Virus record (IMG/VR): IMGVR_UViG_3300027365_000009
Span: 85,877 to 149,876 of that record
DNA from: a virus
DNA length: 64,000 bases
Reading direction: 5' to 3' (one strand)
The notes below the pieces were generated by a model. That model was not told the origin of the DNA. It worked only from the letters and a program-made list of their open reading frames with translations, and made no database searches. The position numbers were made by a program, and so were the translations under genes. Position 1 is the first letter of the stretch, and each line of letters starts with the position of its first letter. This document shows positions 8,977-16,353 of the stretch, in pieces.

Positions 8977-10995
8977 ATGGGATCACCCACGAACGACAGG
9001 CGTTGGATTCGTCACGCCTTCTTGTTACCCATCAACTCCACTAGTGCTGAGGTGGGTACTAATTCGCGTCGGCGGCTGGCCACTTCCGCCGCCTATAAAT
9101 TTCAAAACGCTTCCCTAGGAGGTCATTACGCTGTTAATGTCCCACCCCAATTCACACGCTTTGCGGACATCCGCGTGCCCGGTAAGGGACGTTCCGAAGA
9201 CGAGTGGGATAAAGGCATGGGGCGTTATTACAGTGAAGCGATTGATGACCCCAAGCAGATTGTTCACCTTTCGTTTGGTGTCCCTCGGTATTCGTCGTGG
9301 ACAAGTTTCTTCACCAACTTCTATGACCGACATAGTGCGTTATTGGCCAATACCGGTCGCTCCAGTGGGCCGTTCTATAACCTCGGCCTGGCGGGTGGGT
9401 ATATCGTCAGTCTCCCGCTGCAGCCTTTCATTATGGCGTTTAGTGGGGCTTCTAGGGTATGGAACTTCTTGTCCAAAGCCCAACCGAGTAAATGGTACTA
9501 CTTTAAACCCACCATGCATTCGTATTGGTCGTCGGTGAATACCATCGCCAACGAACTGGCCATCAACATGGGATTGATTCCCCGTGTGTTCTCCGATGGT
9601 CAATCATCCCTGCAGGAAGGCGGTGAAATTAGCGATCAAGAAATCAGACGGATGCACGAAATGTTCCCGACCATTTGGCGGGAGGACGGTGGTATTGATG
9701 TCATGTCGCTGGCGCGGGAAGCACAGCGTCGCTCCGATCATGCGGACCTTGCCGCTAAACGCATGAAAGAAAGTGCCACCAACATTCGAGAACTGGGTGA
9801 TGCCTTGGTGCAATTTCAACGCCAAAAAGCAGAAGAGCCCCAACGGAATTTCTCAGATGCAAAAGACTACTTTCTGGCAGCTGTAAAACAAGAAGATTAT
9901 CGGACGGACGATGGTATTGTCACTGAAGGTTTCCAATCAACCGGAACAGGTAACGAAGAAGAACCGACCTTCTCCACTTGGAAAGGGCTGAATGGGATGT
10001 ATGAATTTGTGCGGGCTTCTCAACGTGATGGTTCGCAGTTCGCGTCTTTCTATGTTCAGTATAATGGTTCAGTATCGGAATCATTCAATAACTCAACACG
10101 TGAGTCCAATATCTCCCAGACACTCAATCAAAAGGTCGCTTCTGGACGCTCGGCAAGTTTCGACCTGATGGCCGGTAATATATCCGGTGGGATCGGGGAA
10201 ATTATTAACTCGTTTCAATCTTTCGCTGCTGGATTGTTGGACAGTGTAAATCTGGGTGGTCTAGCAACGCTTGCTGGTACCGCCTATCTTGACATACCTA
10301 AGATGTGGGATGGTTCCACAGCGAACTTACCGCGGGCTGAATACACCGTTCCCCTACCCAGTCCGTATGGGAATCCCATTTCCCGCTACACCAACATGAT
10401 GATTCCGTTGAGCATGCTGCTAGCGGGGGCCTTGCCTTTATCGGCAGGTAAATCCGCCTACACCAGCCCGTTCTTGTGTCAGATCTACCATCAGGGACGA
10501 GTACAAATCCAGTTAGGGATGATTGACTCGATCACCATCACCCGCGGTACCGGCAACGTGGGGTGGAGTGCTGAACACAACATGCTGGGGGCAGAGGTCA
10601 GCTTCTCGGTGGTGGACATGTCATCCATTATGCATGTGCCCATCAAAGGGGGGTTCGCCAGTGCAGATTGGATTGGGACCGCCACGCGGGCGGCTGTCAT
10701 GCAGGGTGCTCAGTCTGGGGGTGGGGATACCGCCGCGGCGATTGCCGGTATGGCCACCAACGGGTCGGTATGGGATGAACAAAACACCTTTACGGATTAC
10801 ATGTCAGTGCTCAGTTCCTTGTCGCTTGATAATATCTATTACGTCGGTAAACGTCTGAACCTTAACATGACGCGTACATTACGTAGCTTCAAAACGTGGA
10901 AATCACCGTCTAATGTTATGTCGTGGATGTTAGATGGTCAACCTGCCCGGACCCTATCGGGTCTTTCCCAGTACAGTAACCGTTTCAACGAATAA
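8977..10995 (+). CDS. Putative virion structural protein (phiKZ gp182-like by position)
   Basis: 672 residues; the ATG is preceded by CCGGAGG, which is an excellent ribosome site. No catalytic motif was recognised. The middle (residues about 210-340) is charged and helical. Two hydrophobic patches are visible: MIPLSMLLAGALPLSAG near residue 475 and AAAIAGMA near 590. The gene follows the giant SLT protein on the same strand, as gene 182 follows 181 in phiKZ, so a virion role is inferred from synteny rather than from a domain. Confidence 0.7.
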   Translation: MGSPTNDRRWIRHAFLLPINSTSAEVGTNSRRRLATSAAYKFQNASLGGHYAVNVPPQFTRFADIRVPGKGRSEDEWDKGMGRYYSEAIDDPKQIVHLSFGVPRYSSWTSFFTNFYDRHSALLANTGRSSGPFYNLGLAGGYIVSLPLQPFIMAFSGASRVWNFLSKAQPSKWYYFKPTMHSYWSSVNTIANELAINMGLIPRVFSDGQSSLQEGGEISDQEIRRMHEMFPTIWREDGGIDVMSLAREAQRRSDHADLAAKRMKESATNIRELGDALVQFQRQKAEEPQRNFSDAKDYFLAAVKQEDYRTDDGIVTEGFQSTGTGNEEEPTFSTWKGLNGMYEFVRASQRDGSQFASFYVQYNGSVSESFNNSTRESNISQTLNQKVASGRSASFDLMAGNISGGIGEIINSFQSFAAGLLDSVNLGGLATLAGTAYLDIPKMWDGSTANLPRAEYTVPLPSPYGNPISRYTNMMIPLSMLLAGALPLSAGKSAYTSPFLCQIYHQGRVQIQLGMIDSITITRGTGNVGWSAEHNMLGAEVSFSVVDMSSIMHVPIKGGFASADWIGTATRAAVMQGAQSGGGDTAAAIAGMATNGSVWDEQNTFTDYMSVLSSLSLDNIYYVGKRLNLNMTRTLRSFKTWKSPSNVMSWMLDGQPARTLSGLSQYSNRFNE

Positions 10996-11008
10996 CGCAG
11001 GAGTTCGT

Positions 11009-11254
11009 ATGGGTAATTTTGTCTTAAAGCTGTTGATTTCACAGCTCATTGGTCGTATCATGAAAAACGTCGATCTGGATGCGCTGATCGACTTTGTGGT
11101 GGAGGCAGAGAAGCAGTACGATAATGCCTTTGCCAAGAAAGGTTATGTGTATCGCACCATCAAGGAACTGGAACCTCAAGACATCTCCACCACGGCGGTG
11201 AACCTCGCCATTGAAGCAGGGGTATACTACGCCAAGCGCTACGTCTTTTCATGA
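11009..11254 (+). CDS. Small conserved hypothetical protein
   Basis: 81 residues. The start is chosen at ATG 11009 because GCAGGAG lies just upstream; an in-frame extension to 10934 would overlap the preceding gene by 60 bases. It begins with an amphipathic or hydrophobic helix (FVLKLLISQLIGRIM) and is mostly helical. It ends the virion operon: 13 bases separate it from the upstream stop and a strong terminator hairpin follows. No function recognised. Confidence 0.75.
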   Translation: MGNFVLKLLISQLIGRIMKNVDLDALIDFVVEAEKQYDNAFAKKGYVYRTIKELEPQDISTTAVNLAIEAGVYYAKRYVFS

Positions 11255-11259
11255 CATAC

Positions 11260-11281
11260 GGCCTCCCCGAATGGGGAGGCC
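11260..11281. terminator. Bidirectional terminator hairpin
   Basis: Stem GGCCTCCCC / GGGGAGGCC with loop GAAT. It ends the plus-strand virion operon and also lies just downstream (minus sense) of the tail-fibre remnant at 11323-11628. Confidence 0.8.
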
Positions 11282-11322
11282 AATAAACCGCTGGGGCATT
11301 TTCTATCGGGCGTGGTGGTCTG

Positions 11323-11628
11323 TTAGACCACGAGTTCTAATACGGGTCTCCAACCAATATCCGAAAGCATGTACGACGAAGTATTCGTCTTGAAGTTCGT
11401 CAAGGAAGAACGACCCCGGTAGACACGCCGTGAGGCGTCTGACGCCGAGGTCTCCTGCACCCACGACGCGCGTCCGTACCCCGACCCCACGCCAATGTCT
11501 CCATTGGTGTAGGATGCCCAATGGGTGCCGGTGGGGTCGTCGACGTGGACGCGGTAGATCAAGTCGTTCCATTCACCCCCTAAACGTCCTCTTCTTGGTT
11601 TAACAAAAAAAAAACGTGTCCGTCACAT
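11323..11628 (-). pseudogene. Remnant of tail-fibre-tip gene (C-terminal domain only)
   Basis: On the minus strand an open frame with no usable start encodes GGEWNDLIYRVHVDDP..., ending DIGWRPVLELVV. This aligns over about 85 residues with the C-termini of the proteins at 41795-42550 (GGEWNRLMYPIHIDDP...GWRPVLRSVE) and 52584-53417 (SEWNRLLYPVHRDDP...GWRPVLELIE). Upstream in the same frame the sequence reads ATG, TGA, then codons for RTRFFF. The intact paralogue starts MRTRFL, so the middle of about 165 residues may have been lost and the N-terminus joined to the tip domain; this N-terminal match is short and could be chance. It lies alone between a terminator and a plus-strand gene. Confidence 0.7.
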
Positions 11629-11689
11629 AACATTGTTAATCTTCACGGGCCTCCGCAATATAATGACACACACCAAAAGGAGGTACCCA

Positions 11690-12091
11690 ATGTCAACTCG
11701 CACGTTACGTTCCCATATCGTCAATCCCGCTAACGATAAGATCACGATCAACGTCACCGACGAGCCCGGAGATGGTGGTGCCAACCATCGTTATGAGATT
11801 AGCGGTTTCAATATCGAATCCAACGCCTCAAAAGAAGACCATGACGGGAACCGAAATCAGGTGAACCTCCTGTTCCAAAATGGTCCGATTCCTGAAAAGG
11901 GTGTCAATGGTATCACCCATGAGGTGTTGCTCGCTATCTTGATTGACCGCCTCCAAGGGTTCCAGGACGGTCCCTTCCGCTGCCGTGAAAATGCCCTGGC
12001 CCTCACCAAACTGGAAGAGGCTCAGATGTGGTTGCAGAAGCGCACACGTGATCGGATGTCAAGAGGGGTCGAGGGGACCCATGAGCAGTAA
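11690..12091 (+). CDS. Acb2/Tad1-hairpin-like protein (putative cyclic-nucleotide sponge)
   Basis: 133 residues; ATG at 11690 follows AAAAGGAGG. The C-terminal helical part reads RENALALTKLEEAQMW, then LQKRTRDRMSRGVEGTH. The pattern RE.(A/S)LA(L/I)TKLEEA.MW is, from memory, the second helix of the Acb2/Tad1 hairpin family, whose members bind CBASS cyclic oligonucleotides or Thoeris cADPR-type signals and so blunt host abortive defence. A phiKZ homologue is remembered as lying just after the gp180-183 block, the same place as here. The family call rests on this short motif and position; ligand binding is inference. It overlaps the next gene by 11 bases, so the two are probably co-translated. 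Confidence 0.6.
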   Translation: MSTRTLRSHIVNPANDKITINVTDEPGDGGANHRYEISGFNIESNASKEDHDGNRNQVNLLFQNGPIPEKGVNGITHEVLLAILIDRLQGFQDGPFRCRENALALTKLEEAQMWLQKRTRDRMSRGVEGTHEQ

Positions 12092-12386
12092 CCCCGTTAG
12101 TGACCATGATATCAACGGGATGCCCATACGGCATCTCTATGTGCGGTATCTGATGGCCAGCTACTTGTACTATGTGTGTGATGAAGCCTCACCTTGGTCG
12201 GATTACGAATACGACCTCGCCTGCCGGCGTTTACACACTGAGTGGGAAAGCTTCGATCATCCCCATAAGTACCTATTACGTAATCCCGATAGTCTCTTAG
12301 CGGGGACAGGGTTTGATATCATCAACTACCCCAGCATTGTCCGGGTCTGTTCCTGGTCATGGAAAGAGGGTGAGTTCAACAGATAG
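12081..12386 (+). CDS. LigA domain Ia-like small protein
   Basis: 101 residues; ATG 12081 after GAGGGGA, overlapping the previous stop. The N-terminal half, YLYYVCDEASPWSDYEYD followed by L..R.L...W.SFDHPHK, resembles domain Ia of bacterial NAD-dependent DNA ligase (YY..D.P..SD.EYD.L...L...E..HP), the part that binds the NMN half of NAD. No adenylation domain or KxDG motif is present, so it cannot be a ligase. A stand-alone NAD/NMN-recognising module between an Acb2/Tad1-like and a Tad2-like gene is suggestive, but binding is inference. Confidence 0.5.
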   Translation: MSSNPVSDHDINGMPIRHLYVRYLMASYLYYVCDEASPWSDYEYDLACRRLHTEWESFDHPHKYLLRNPDSLLAGTGFDIINYPSIVRVCSWSWKEGEFNR

Positions 12387-12397
12387 GAGTAGCAACA

Positions 12398-12631
12398 ATG
12401 CGTTTTCAAACCGCGTATGTGTGGATGAAGCATGGTAAGCGGATGCGTGTGCCAGGCTTCAAGGGGTATTGGCGTTTCAATAAAGAAACCGAAACTATTG
12501 AGATTGTCACGAAAGACAATGTTGTCATGGATATCCGTGACACTAAAGACGTTGATTTCACGATGTCGTTCATTAACTCCGACGAATGGGAGTTCTACGA
12601 AGGACATAATGACCCGCGTCAGAACACATAA
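12398..12631 (+). CDS. Tad2 (DUF2829)-like protein, putative Thoeris anti-defence
   Basis: 77 residues; ATG 12398 lies 11 bases after the upstream stop, with TAGGAG in front. The layout fits DUF2829/Tad2: an N-terminal 'FxxAxxxMKxGKRMRVPGF' segment, then GYWRFNKETETIEI, a turn with DIRDTKDVDF, and a C-terminal DEWEFYE that matches the usual (D)DWE ending. Tad2 proteins bind the cyclic-ADP-ribose isomer made by Thoeris TIR proteins. The assignment comes from remembered motif order and size and needs a profile search. A terminator follows directly, closing a three-gene cluster with the genes at 11690 and 12081. Confidence 0.55.
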   Translation: MRFQTAYVWMKHGKRMRVPGFKGYWRFNKETETIEIVTKDNVVMDIRDTKDVDFTMSFINSDEWEFYEGHNDPRQNT

Positions 12632-12636
12632 CTCCA

Positions 12637-12656
12637 AGGGCTCCTGCGGGAGCCCT
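12637..12656 (+). terminator. Terminator hairpin
   Basis: Stem AGGGCTCC / GGAGCCCT with a four-base loop (TGCG). It lies 6 bases after the Tad2-like stop codon and has no long T tract. Confidence 0.7.
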
Positions 12657-12683
12657 ACTATGCCGTCCCACTGTATTTAACAT

Positions 12684-12693
12684 CTATATCACT
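12684..12693 (+). promoter_or_regulatory. Early-type promoter motif CTATATCACT
   Basis: CTATATCACT preceded by TTTAACAT, 35 bases upstream of the ATG at 12728 and just after a terminator. Nine or ten bases of the motif recur at 13253, 15545, 26686 and 39443, each time in front of a small accessory gene. It resembles the phiKZ early motif TATATTAC. Confidence 0.6.
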
Positions 12694-12727
12694 CTATTGC
12701 CCACTCACCCAAGGAACTAACACGCTA

Positions 12728-13231
12728 ATGAATACCAATGCTTCGTTAATCACACTAAGTAACCGCATCCCCGACACTGACGTCACTGCGTTTATCGCAG
12801 CCCTTGAAAACAAAGAGGGCCCATACTTCCCCAAAACCGTCGTATTCGATGATCCAGTATCACATTACCAAGTATATTGTGGGAATGTCGAAAAGGGGAG
12901 TCGTCACTGGTATTTGGATTTCACCAGCATTGCCCTCAAAGAAGGGAAAATCGACGCGCGTGAGGTTTTGCGCGTATACAATGACCTGGCGCTGAAAGGC
13001 GGGGATCTCCTCTACGCAGGCGATACCAGTCACTTTATCTTGGACATAGCGCGACGCATTACTAACGGTCCGCGGTTCTACCGTCAGGACGGCATTACCG
13101 TTTATGGCATTGTCCGTGAGTTCTGCCATCGGATGGAAGACCTCAACCATCACCTAGTGGAGATAGGTCCCGTCAATAACCCCAACCACCCTTACGTTAT
13201 CAAGGTCGTCAGCAAGACCAATCGGGATTAG
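12728..13231 (+). CDS. Hypothetical protein, 167 aa
   Basis: ATG 12728 follows CAAGGA. Soluble alpha/beta-type composition, no membrane segment and no recognisable catalytic motif. It is the first gene behind an early-type promoter motif (12684-12693), and another copy of the motif follows it, so it is probably a monocistronic early gene. Function unknown. Confidence 0.75.
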   Translation: MNTNASLITLSNRIPDTDVTAFIAALENKEGPYFPKTVVFDDPVSHYQVYCGNVEKGSRHWYLDFTSIALKEGKIDAREVLRVYNDLALKGGDLLYAGDTSHFILDIARRITNGPRFYRQDGITVYGIVREFCHRMEDLNHHLVEIGPVNNPNHPYVIKVVSKTNRD

Positions 13232-13252
13232 TCATCCCAACGAGTTTAACAC

Positions 13253-13262
13253 CTATATCACT
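13253..13262 (+). promoter_or_regulatory. Early-type promoter motif CTATATCACT
   Basis: Exact CTATATCACT, preceded by GTTTAACAC, 31 bases upstream of the GTG at 13294. The upstream context is shared with the copy at 12684 (TTTAACA). Confidence 0.6.
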
Positions 13263-13293
13263 ACCATGCATCCACTGGAAAAGGAACCCCGTC

Positions 13294-13401
13294 GTGAAAC
13301 AATTTCTCAAAGCCGTCGCCATCGGTACCATCACTGGCGTCGCCATCACGCTGACCATGGAAGAAATCCATAAGTGGCGCCAGCGTAACGCACGTCACTG
13401 A
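13294..13401 (+). CDS. 35-residue membrane peptide
   Basis: A GTG start after AAAAGGAA encodes MKQFLKAVAIGTITGVAITL followed by a charged tail ending in NARH. The first 20 residues form one hydrophobic helix with a positive N-terminus; the tail carries KWRQRNAR. The strong ribosome site and the promoter motif directly upstream make it a likely real gene despite its size. Function unknown; an early host-membrane effector is a guess. Confidence 0.6.
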   Translation: MKQFLKAVAIGTITGVAITLTMEEIHKWRQRNARH

Positions 13402-13454
13402 CCCCCATCAAGCCTTAGAATAAACCGAAACACAATCACAGGACACGCAACACC

Positions 13455-13592
13455 ATGGACATCAATACCCTGATCGATCTTGTCGAAGCTCACGATGACC
13501 TCTCCGCTTCCCTGTACGAAGAGCAGTTTCGGCACGTCGATCCCGAGCAAGTTTCCCTCTCCACCAACGACAAACTCGTTGATGTGGAATAA
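13455..13592 (+). CDS. 45-residue acidic hypothetical protein
   Basis: ATG 13455 to TAA 13592 encodes MDINTLIDLVEAHDDLSASL and a further 25 residues, acidic and probably helical. The ribosome site is weak (ACAGGACACG). It lies between the 35-residue peptide and two small hairpins. No family recognised. Confidence 0.55.
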   Translation: MDINTLIDLVEAHDDLSASLYEEQFRHVDPEQVSLSTNDKLVDVE

Positions 13593-13596
13593 CCAT

Positions 13597-13647
13597 GGCG
13601 GGGAAACTACCCGCCAGCACCATCCGATGAGGGGTAATGCCCTCACC
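13597..13647. other. Two small hairpins between genes
   Basis: GGCGGG / CCCGCC at about 13597-13614 and TGAGGG / CCCTCA at about 13630-13646, both with short loops and no T tract. They fill the 81-base gap before the gene at 13674 and may be weak terminators or mRNA stabilisers. Confidence 0.4.
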
Positions 13648-13673
13648 ACTGACCCAGAGAAGAGAGAACTGTA

Positions 13674-14087
13674 ATGAGCGAACTCAAGTCCCGCAAGTAC
13701 GCCGACAAACATGGCCTGGCTGACAAGCTGAAGGTGGACGCCAAAACTGGCGAGATCACCCCCAGTGATGATTACTACGAGGCCACACTCGAGGGAACGG
13801 GTGTGACCCTGGACCAACTCAAGAAGGTCCAGAATAACAATGCCGAGCTACTTTCATCCACCACCCTGGTGGCTGGGGAAATGGCTGCCGAACATTTCAA
13901 GGAACACCCCGAGACGAACGAGCTGTCGCTGCGCTATTCCGCTGGACGCGATACCTATGCGATGAACTTCTCCCGCGCGGAAGACGCCAAGCCAGTCCGG
14001 CATGAGATCAGCATCTATGGCGCTGAAGACAAAGGTGAGCTCAAGAAGGTGAAAAAGCTCGTCAAGGGTCTCTTTGACGAGATCTGA
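13674..14087 (+). CDS. Hypothetical protein, 137 aa
   Basis: ATG 13674 after GAGAAGAGAG. The sequence is rich in Lys and Glu and soluble; its ends are charged (MSELKSRKYADKHG; KKVKKLVKGLFDEI). It includes TLDQLKKVQNNNAELL, a likely helix. A terminator follows its stop. Function unknown. Confidence 0.7.
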   Translation: MSELKSRKYADKHGLADKLKVDAKTGEITPSDDYYEATLEGTGVTLDQLKKVQNNNAELLSSTTLVAGEMAAEHFKEHPETNELSLRYSAGRDTYAMNFSRAEDAKPVRHEISIYGAEDKGELKKVKKLVKGLFDEI

Positions 14088-14112
14088 TCACAGCGTGTCA
14101 AAACCTGTTGCT

Positions 14113-14140
14113 AACCGTTCCACCTTCGGGTGGGGCGGTT
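14113..14140 (+). terminator. Terminator hairpin
   Basis: AACCGTTCCACC / GGTGGGGCGGTT with a TTCG tetraloop (two G-U pairs), then TATTTGTT. It lies 25 bases after the stop at 14087 and separates this gene from the thymidylate kinase operon. Confidence 0.75.
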
Positions 14141-14218
14141 TATTTGTTACCTCCTTTCTTTTTTAGGTTCCGTAATCGTATGTCATCCCCTGTTACTTTG
14201 TTACCTAAGGTTCCTATT

Positions 14219-14860
14219 ATGCAACACCAACCTCTTTTCATTTGTTTTGAGGGTATTGATGGTGCGGGTAAAACGACCCAACTGGATCGACTTTACACCT
14301 ACTTGGTGGACTGTGGTATCGATGTTATCAAGACACGCGAGCCTGGCGGGACCCCATTGGCAGAACATATTCGAGAAGGTATGCTATCAACTGACTTAAC
14401 CGAGTCCGTCAGTCCGATGACGGAACTTCTCATGGTTTATGCGGCTCGTCAACAACACCTCGATAATGTGATTCGTCCCGCCCTTACCAATGGCACATGG
14501 GTGTTATGCGACCGTTTTATCGATACCACCTACGCGTACCAAATCCGCGGACGCTGTCTATCCCCAGCCCTATTCCATCAGCTAAACGACATCGTAGTGC
14601 GGGACACGAAACCCGATCTGACGCTATTCTTCACTCTCCCCGACGAGGTCTACCAGGCACGTCTCGCTGGACGGACCGAGAAGTCCGATCGTCTTGATCG
14701 TGAATCCCACTTATTTGCCGAGAGGGTCATTGGCGGCCTAAAAGAACGAGCCCGGTTCTGTGGGCATCCGACGGTTATGGCCGATGGGGCGATTGAAGAA
14801 GTTACCGAACGCATGCTTGACACACTGCGTCGTTATATTAACCTCCCGGAGGCCGCATGA
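14219..14860 (+). CDS. tmk: Thymidylate kinase
   Basis: Phosphorylates dTMP to dTDP. With the start at ATG 14219 (CTAAGG 8 bases upstream) the protein is 213 residues, the usual TMK length; upstream in-frame ATGs would add a non-conserved tail. Motifs: P-loop FEGIDGAGKTTQ (residues about 8-19), TREPGGTP, the LLMVYAARQQH helix, and the DR motif CDRFIDTTYAYQ. It starts an operon: the next gene overlaps by ATGA, and an HNH gene then overlaps by GTGA. With DHFR, ThyA, dCTP deaminase and NrdJ in the same window it completes a phage dTTP pathway. Confidence 0.95.
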   Translation: MQHQPLFICFEGIDGAGKTTQLDRLYTYLVDCGIDVIKTREPGGTPLAEHIREGMLSTDLTESVSPMTELLMVYAARQQHLDNVIRPALTNGTWVLCDRFIDTTYAYQIRGRCLSPALFHQLNDIVVRDTKPDLTLFFTLPDEVYQARLAGRTEKSDRLDRESHLFAERVIGGLKERARFCGHPTVMADGAIEEVTERMLDTLRRYINLPEAA

Positions 14861-15108
14861 ACCCCGACCTGTATTTACTACAACAGAACTCTAAGGGATT
14901 CTGGCAACACCCACGGACCGAGCGGGTCTATCAAGTGCTCACGGTCGCCAACAAACACAGCACCCGACCTGACGAGTTTCCGATAACTGTGGTTTATCAA
15001 GATATCGTTGATGAACGTATCTGGTCCCTTCCCATCAAGTGTTTTGTCGATAAGTTCGACCCTTGGCAACCACATACCCCCGAGACCGCTCCAGGAGGCC
15101 GTCAGTGA
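14857..15108 (+). CDS. DUF1653-like small protein
   Basis: 83 residues; the ATG overlaps the tmk stop (ATGA). The core GFWQHPRTERVYQVL, TVVYQD, RIWSLPIKCFVDKF resembles DUF1653, small beta-rich proteins with Y.V......VVYQ......W.RP...F found in phages and bacteria. The biochemical role of that family is not known. Translational coupling to tmk suggests it is made with it. Confidence 0.6.
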   Translation: MNPDLYLLQQNSKGFWQHPRTERVYQVLTVANKHSTRPDEFPITVVYQDIVDERIWSLPIKCFVDKFDPWQPHTPETAPGGRQ

Positions 15109-15527
15109 GCTTTTCACCCACTCCCTGTGACAAGCACCCGGGGTTTTATGAAATACCCGGATATCGCCGCTACGGAGCAAATAGAAAGGGGGAGATCCTC
15201 TTTAAGGATACGGGTCATGTGACTGCTGGTGGAAATGCCGGTCGTTACCTTAAGGTTGCGGTTTTCCGAGACGGAGATAGTGAGAGAACGCTACAGTATG
15301 TCCACGATCTCATCTGTCGGGCGTTTCGTGGGAAACCCAAACCTGGTCAGGTTGTATTGCATGCCGATGATGATCGCCGCAATAATCGCCCAAGTAACCT
15401 GGCATGGGGGACGCAGTCCTCTAACATTAAGGCGACCTATGATAATGGTTTGAGAAAGCCCACCACCGGACCACGCCCGAGTAAGGAAGAGTATCGCCAC
15501 TCTCCTTTCGTGCGACCTTGTCTATAA
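15105..15527 (+). CDS. HNH homing-type endonuclease (NUMOD4 + HNH)
   Basis: 140 residues from a GTG at 15105, which overlaps the previous TGA and has AGGAGG 6 bases upstream. The N-terminal GFYEIPGYRRYGANRKGEI is NUMOD4-like, followed by an HNH_3-type core: YVHDLICRAFRG, then VVLHADDDRRNNRPSNLAWG. The central His-Asn and the N..NL.W.T ending are typical of free-standing phage homing endonucleases. It sits inside the tmk operon, a common kind of landing place. The nicking target is unknown; nucleotide-metabolism genes are typical neighbours of such enzymes. Confidence 0.85.
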   Translation: MSFSPTPCDKHPGFYEIPGYRRYGANRKGEILFKDTGHVTAGGNAGRYLKVAVFRDGDSERTLQYVHDLICRAFRGKPKPGQVVLHADDDRRNNRPSNLAWGTQSSNIKATYDNGLRKPTTGPRPSKEEYRHSPFVRPCL

Positions 15528-15544
15528 ACCAAATACTTTCACGC

Positions 15545-15554
15545 CTATATCACT
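15545..15554 (+). promoter_or_regulatory. Early-type promoter motif CTATATCACT
   Basis: Exact CTATATCACT preceded by TTTCACGC, about 55 bases upstream of the ATG at 15610 and directly after the HNH gene. Confidence 0.6.
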
Positions 15555-15609
15555 ATGGTGCAGGACTTTGACTGCCCTAACGTAACACTAAGTGACTCAA
15601 GGAACTCAC

Positions 15610-15804
15610 ATGGCTGTTAATGCAATCGAACAAAACCTCAACAAACTGTTCGTTAAAGAGATGTACGGGCAAACCACCGAAGCCATTCTACGAGAAATCC
15701 GTAAGAAGAAAGTCGTACTTCAGTGTCCTAAGCGAGAGGACAGCTACACGATCCCTGTCGCTGAATTCAATAAGAAGTACCGCCTGGCAGCCATGGCTCC
15801 TTAA
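15610..15804 (+). CDS. Hypothetical protein, 64 aa
   Basis: ATG 15610 after CAAGGAA. A basic, probably helical protein (TTEAILREIRKKKVVLQ) with no recognised domain. It lies alone between an early-type promoter motif and a terminator, so it appears to be its own early transcription unit. Confidence 0.7.
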   Translation: MAVNAIEQNLNKLFVKEMYGQTTEAILREIRKKKVVLQCPKREDSYTIPVAEFNKKYRLAAMAP

Positions 15805-15810
15805 GTAAGG

Positions 15811-15832
15811 CCCTCCCCGCGGGGAGGGTTTT
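15811..15832 (+). terminator. Rho-independent terminator
   Basis: CCCTCCCC / GGGGAGGG with a two-base GC loop, followed by TTTT, 6 bases after the stop codon. Confidence 0.85.
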
Positions 15833-15954
15833 ATGACGTCACCGCTGTCTAAACGTTCTGTTCGCGGTAAAAACTACTGGTTGTTGCAATGATACACCGG
15901 GGGTCGTTTGACCTCCACTTATTCAGGCCCTACCAAAGGAAGGATTGCGTTATC

Positions 15955-16350
15955 ATGTTGATTCCGGCTCACGAGCGGCGTGTGATGCGTCACGACAGCG
16001 AAACCCTGATGCACACCCCGTCGTCCAAATCCCCCTTCGATATGTTCCATAAGGACGCCGTGTCACACCCCAGTGACAGTTATTCCGAGAACGAACTCGA
16101 GGCCATGTCCCACAGTGAGTTGGCTGACCTCAGTGACTTTAGCGTTACCACCATCCGCATTCGGCGTGAGAAGAAAGGGCTATGTGCTCGGGATTCGGTC
16201 GTTCGTGCGACGTTAACCTCTTCCAGTCATTACCGGGCCCTTGCCCAAGACAATGATATCACCTATCACAAGTTAATGGCGGCTCGACGTAAGTACCCGG
16301 ATGTTGCACTAACGGACATCGTTGAACGTCTCAAGATGGGGAAGAAGTGA
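15955..16350 (+). CDS. Putative helix-turn-helix protein, tandem paralogue 1
   Basis: 131 residues from ATG 15955 (AAAGGAAGG upstream; an earlier ATG at 15889 has no ribosome site). The core YSENELEAMSHSELADLSDF followed by SVTTIRIRREKKGL is matched in the next gene by RYSEEELSKMSWRELSKLSR followed by SHQAIRYRVVEMG. A second matching block follows (ITYHKLMAARRKYPDVAL / LGYSTLMSRKRRNPNVPL). Both blocks look like short helix-turn-helix units that could bind DNA. The pair arose by tandem duplication; regulator function is inference. Confidence 0.6.
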   Translation: MLIPAHERRVMRHDSETLMHTPSSKSPFDMFHKDAVSHPSDSYSENELEAMSHSELADLSDFSVTTIRIRREKKGLCARDSVVRATLTSSSHYRALAQDNDITYHKLMAARRKYPDVALTDIVERLKMGKK

Positions 16351-16353
16351 TCC

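Noticed and set aside
14108-14218. N-terminal extension of thymidylate kinase by up to 37 residues
   Set aside because: The extension runs through the upstream terminator hairpin and lacks a ribosome site; ATG 14219 gives the normal family length.
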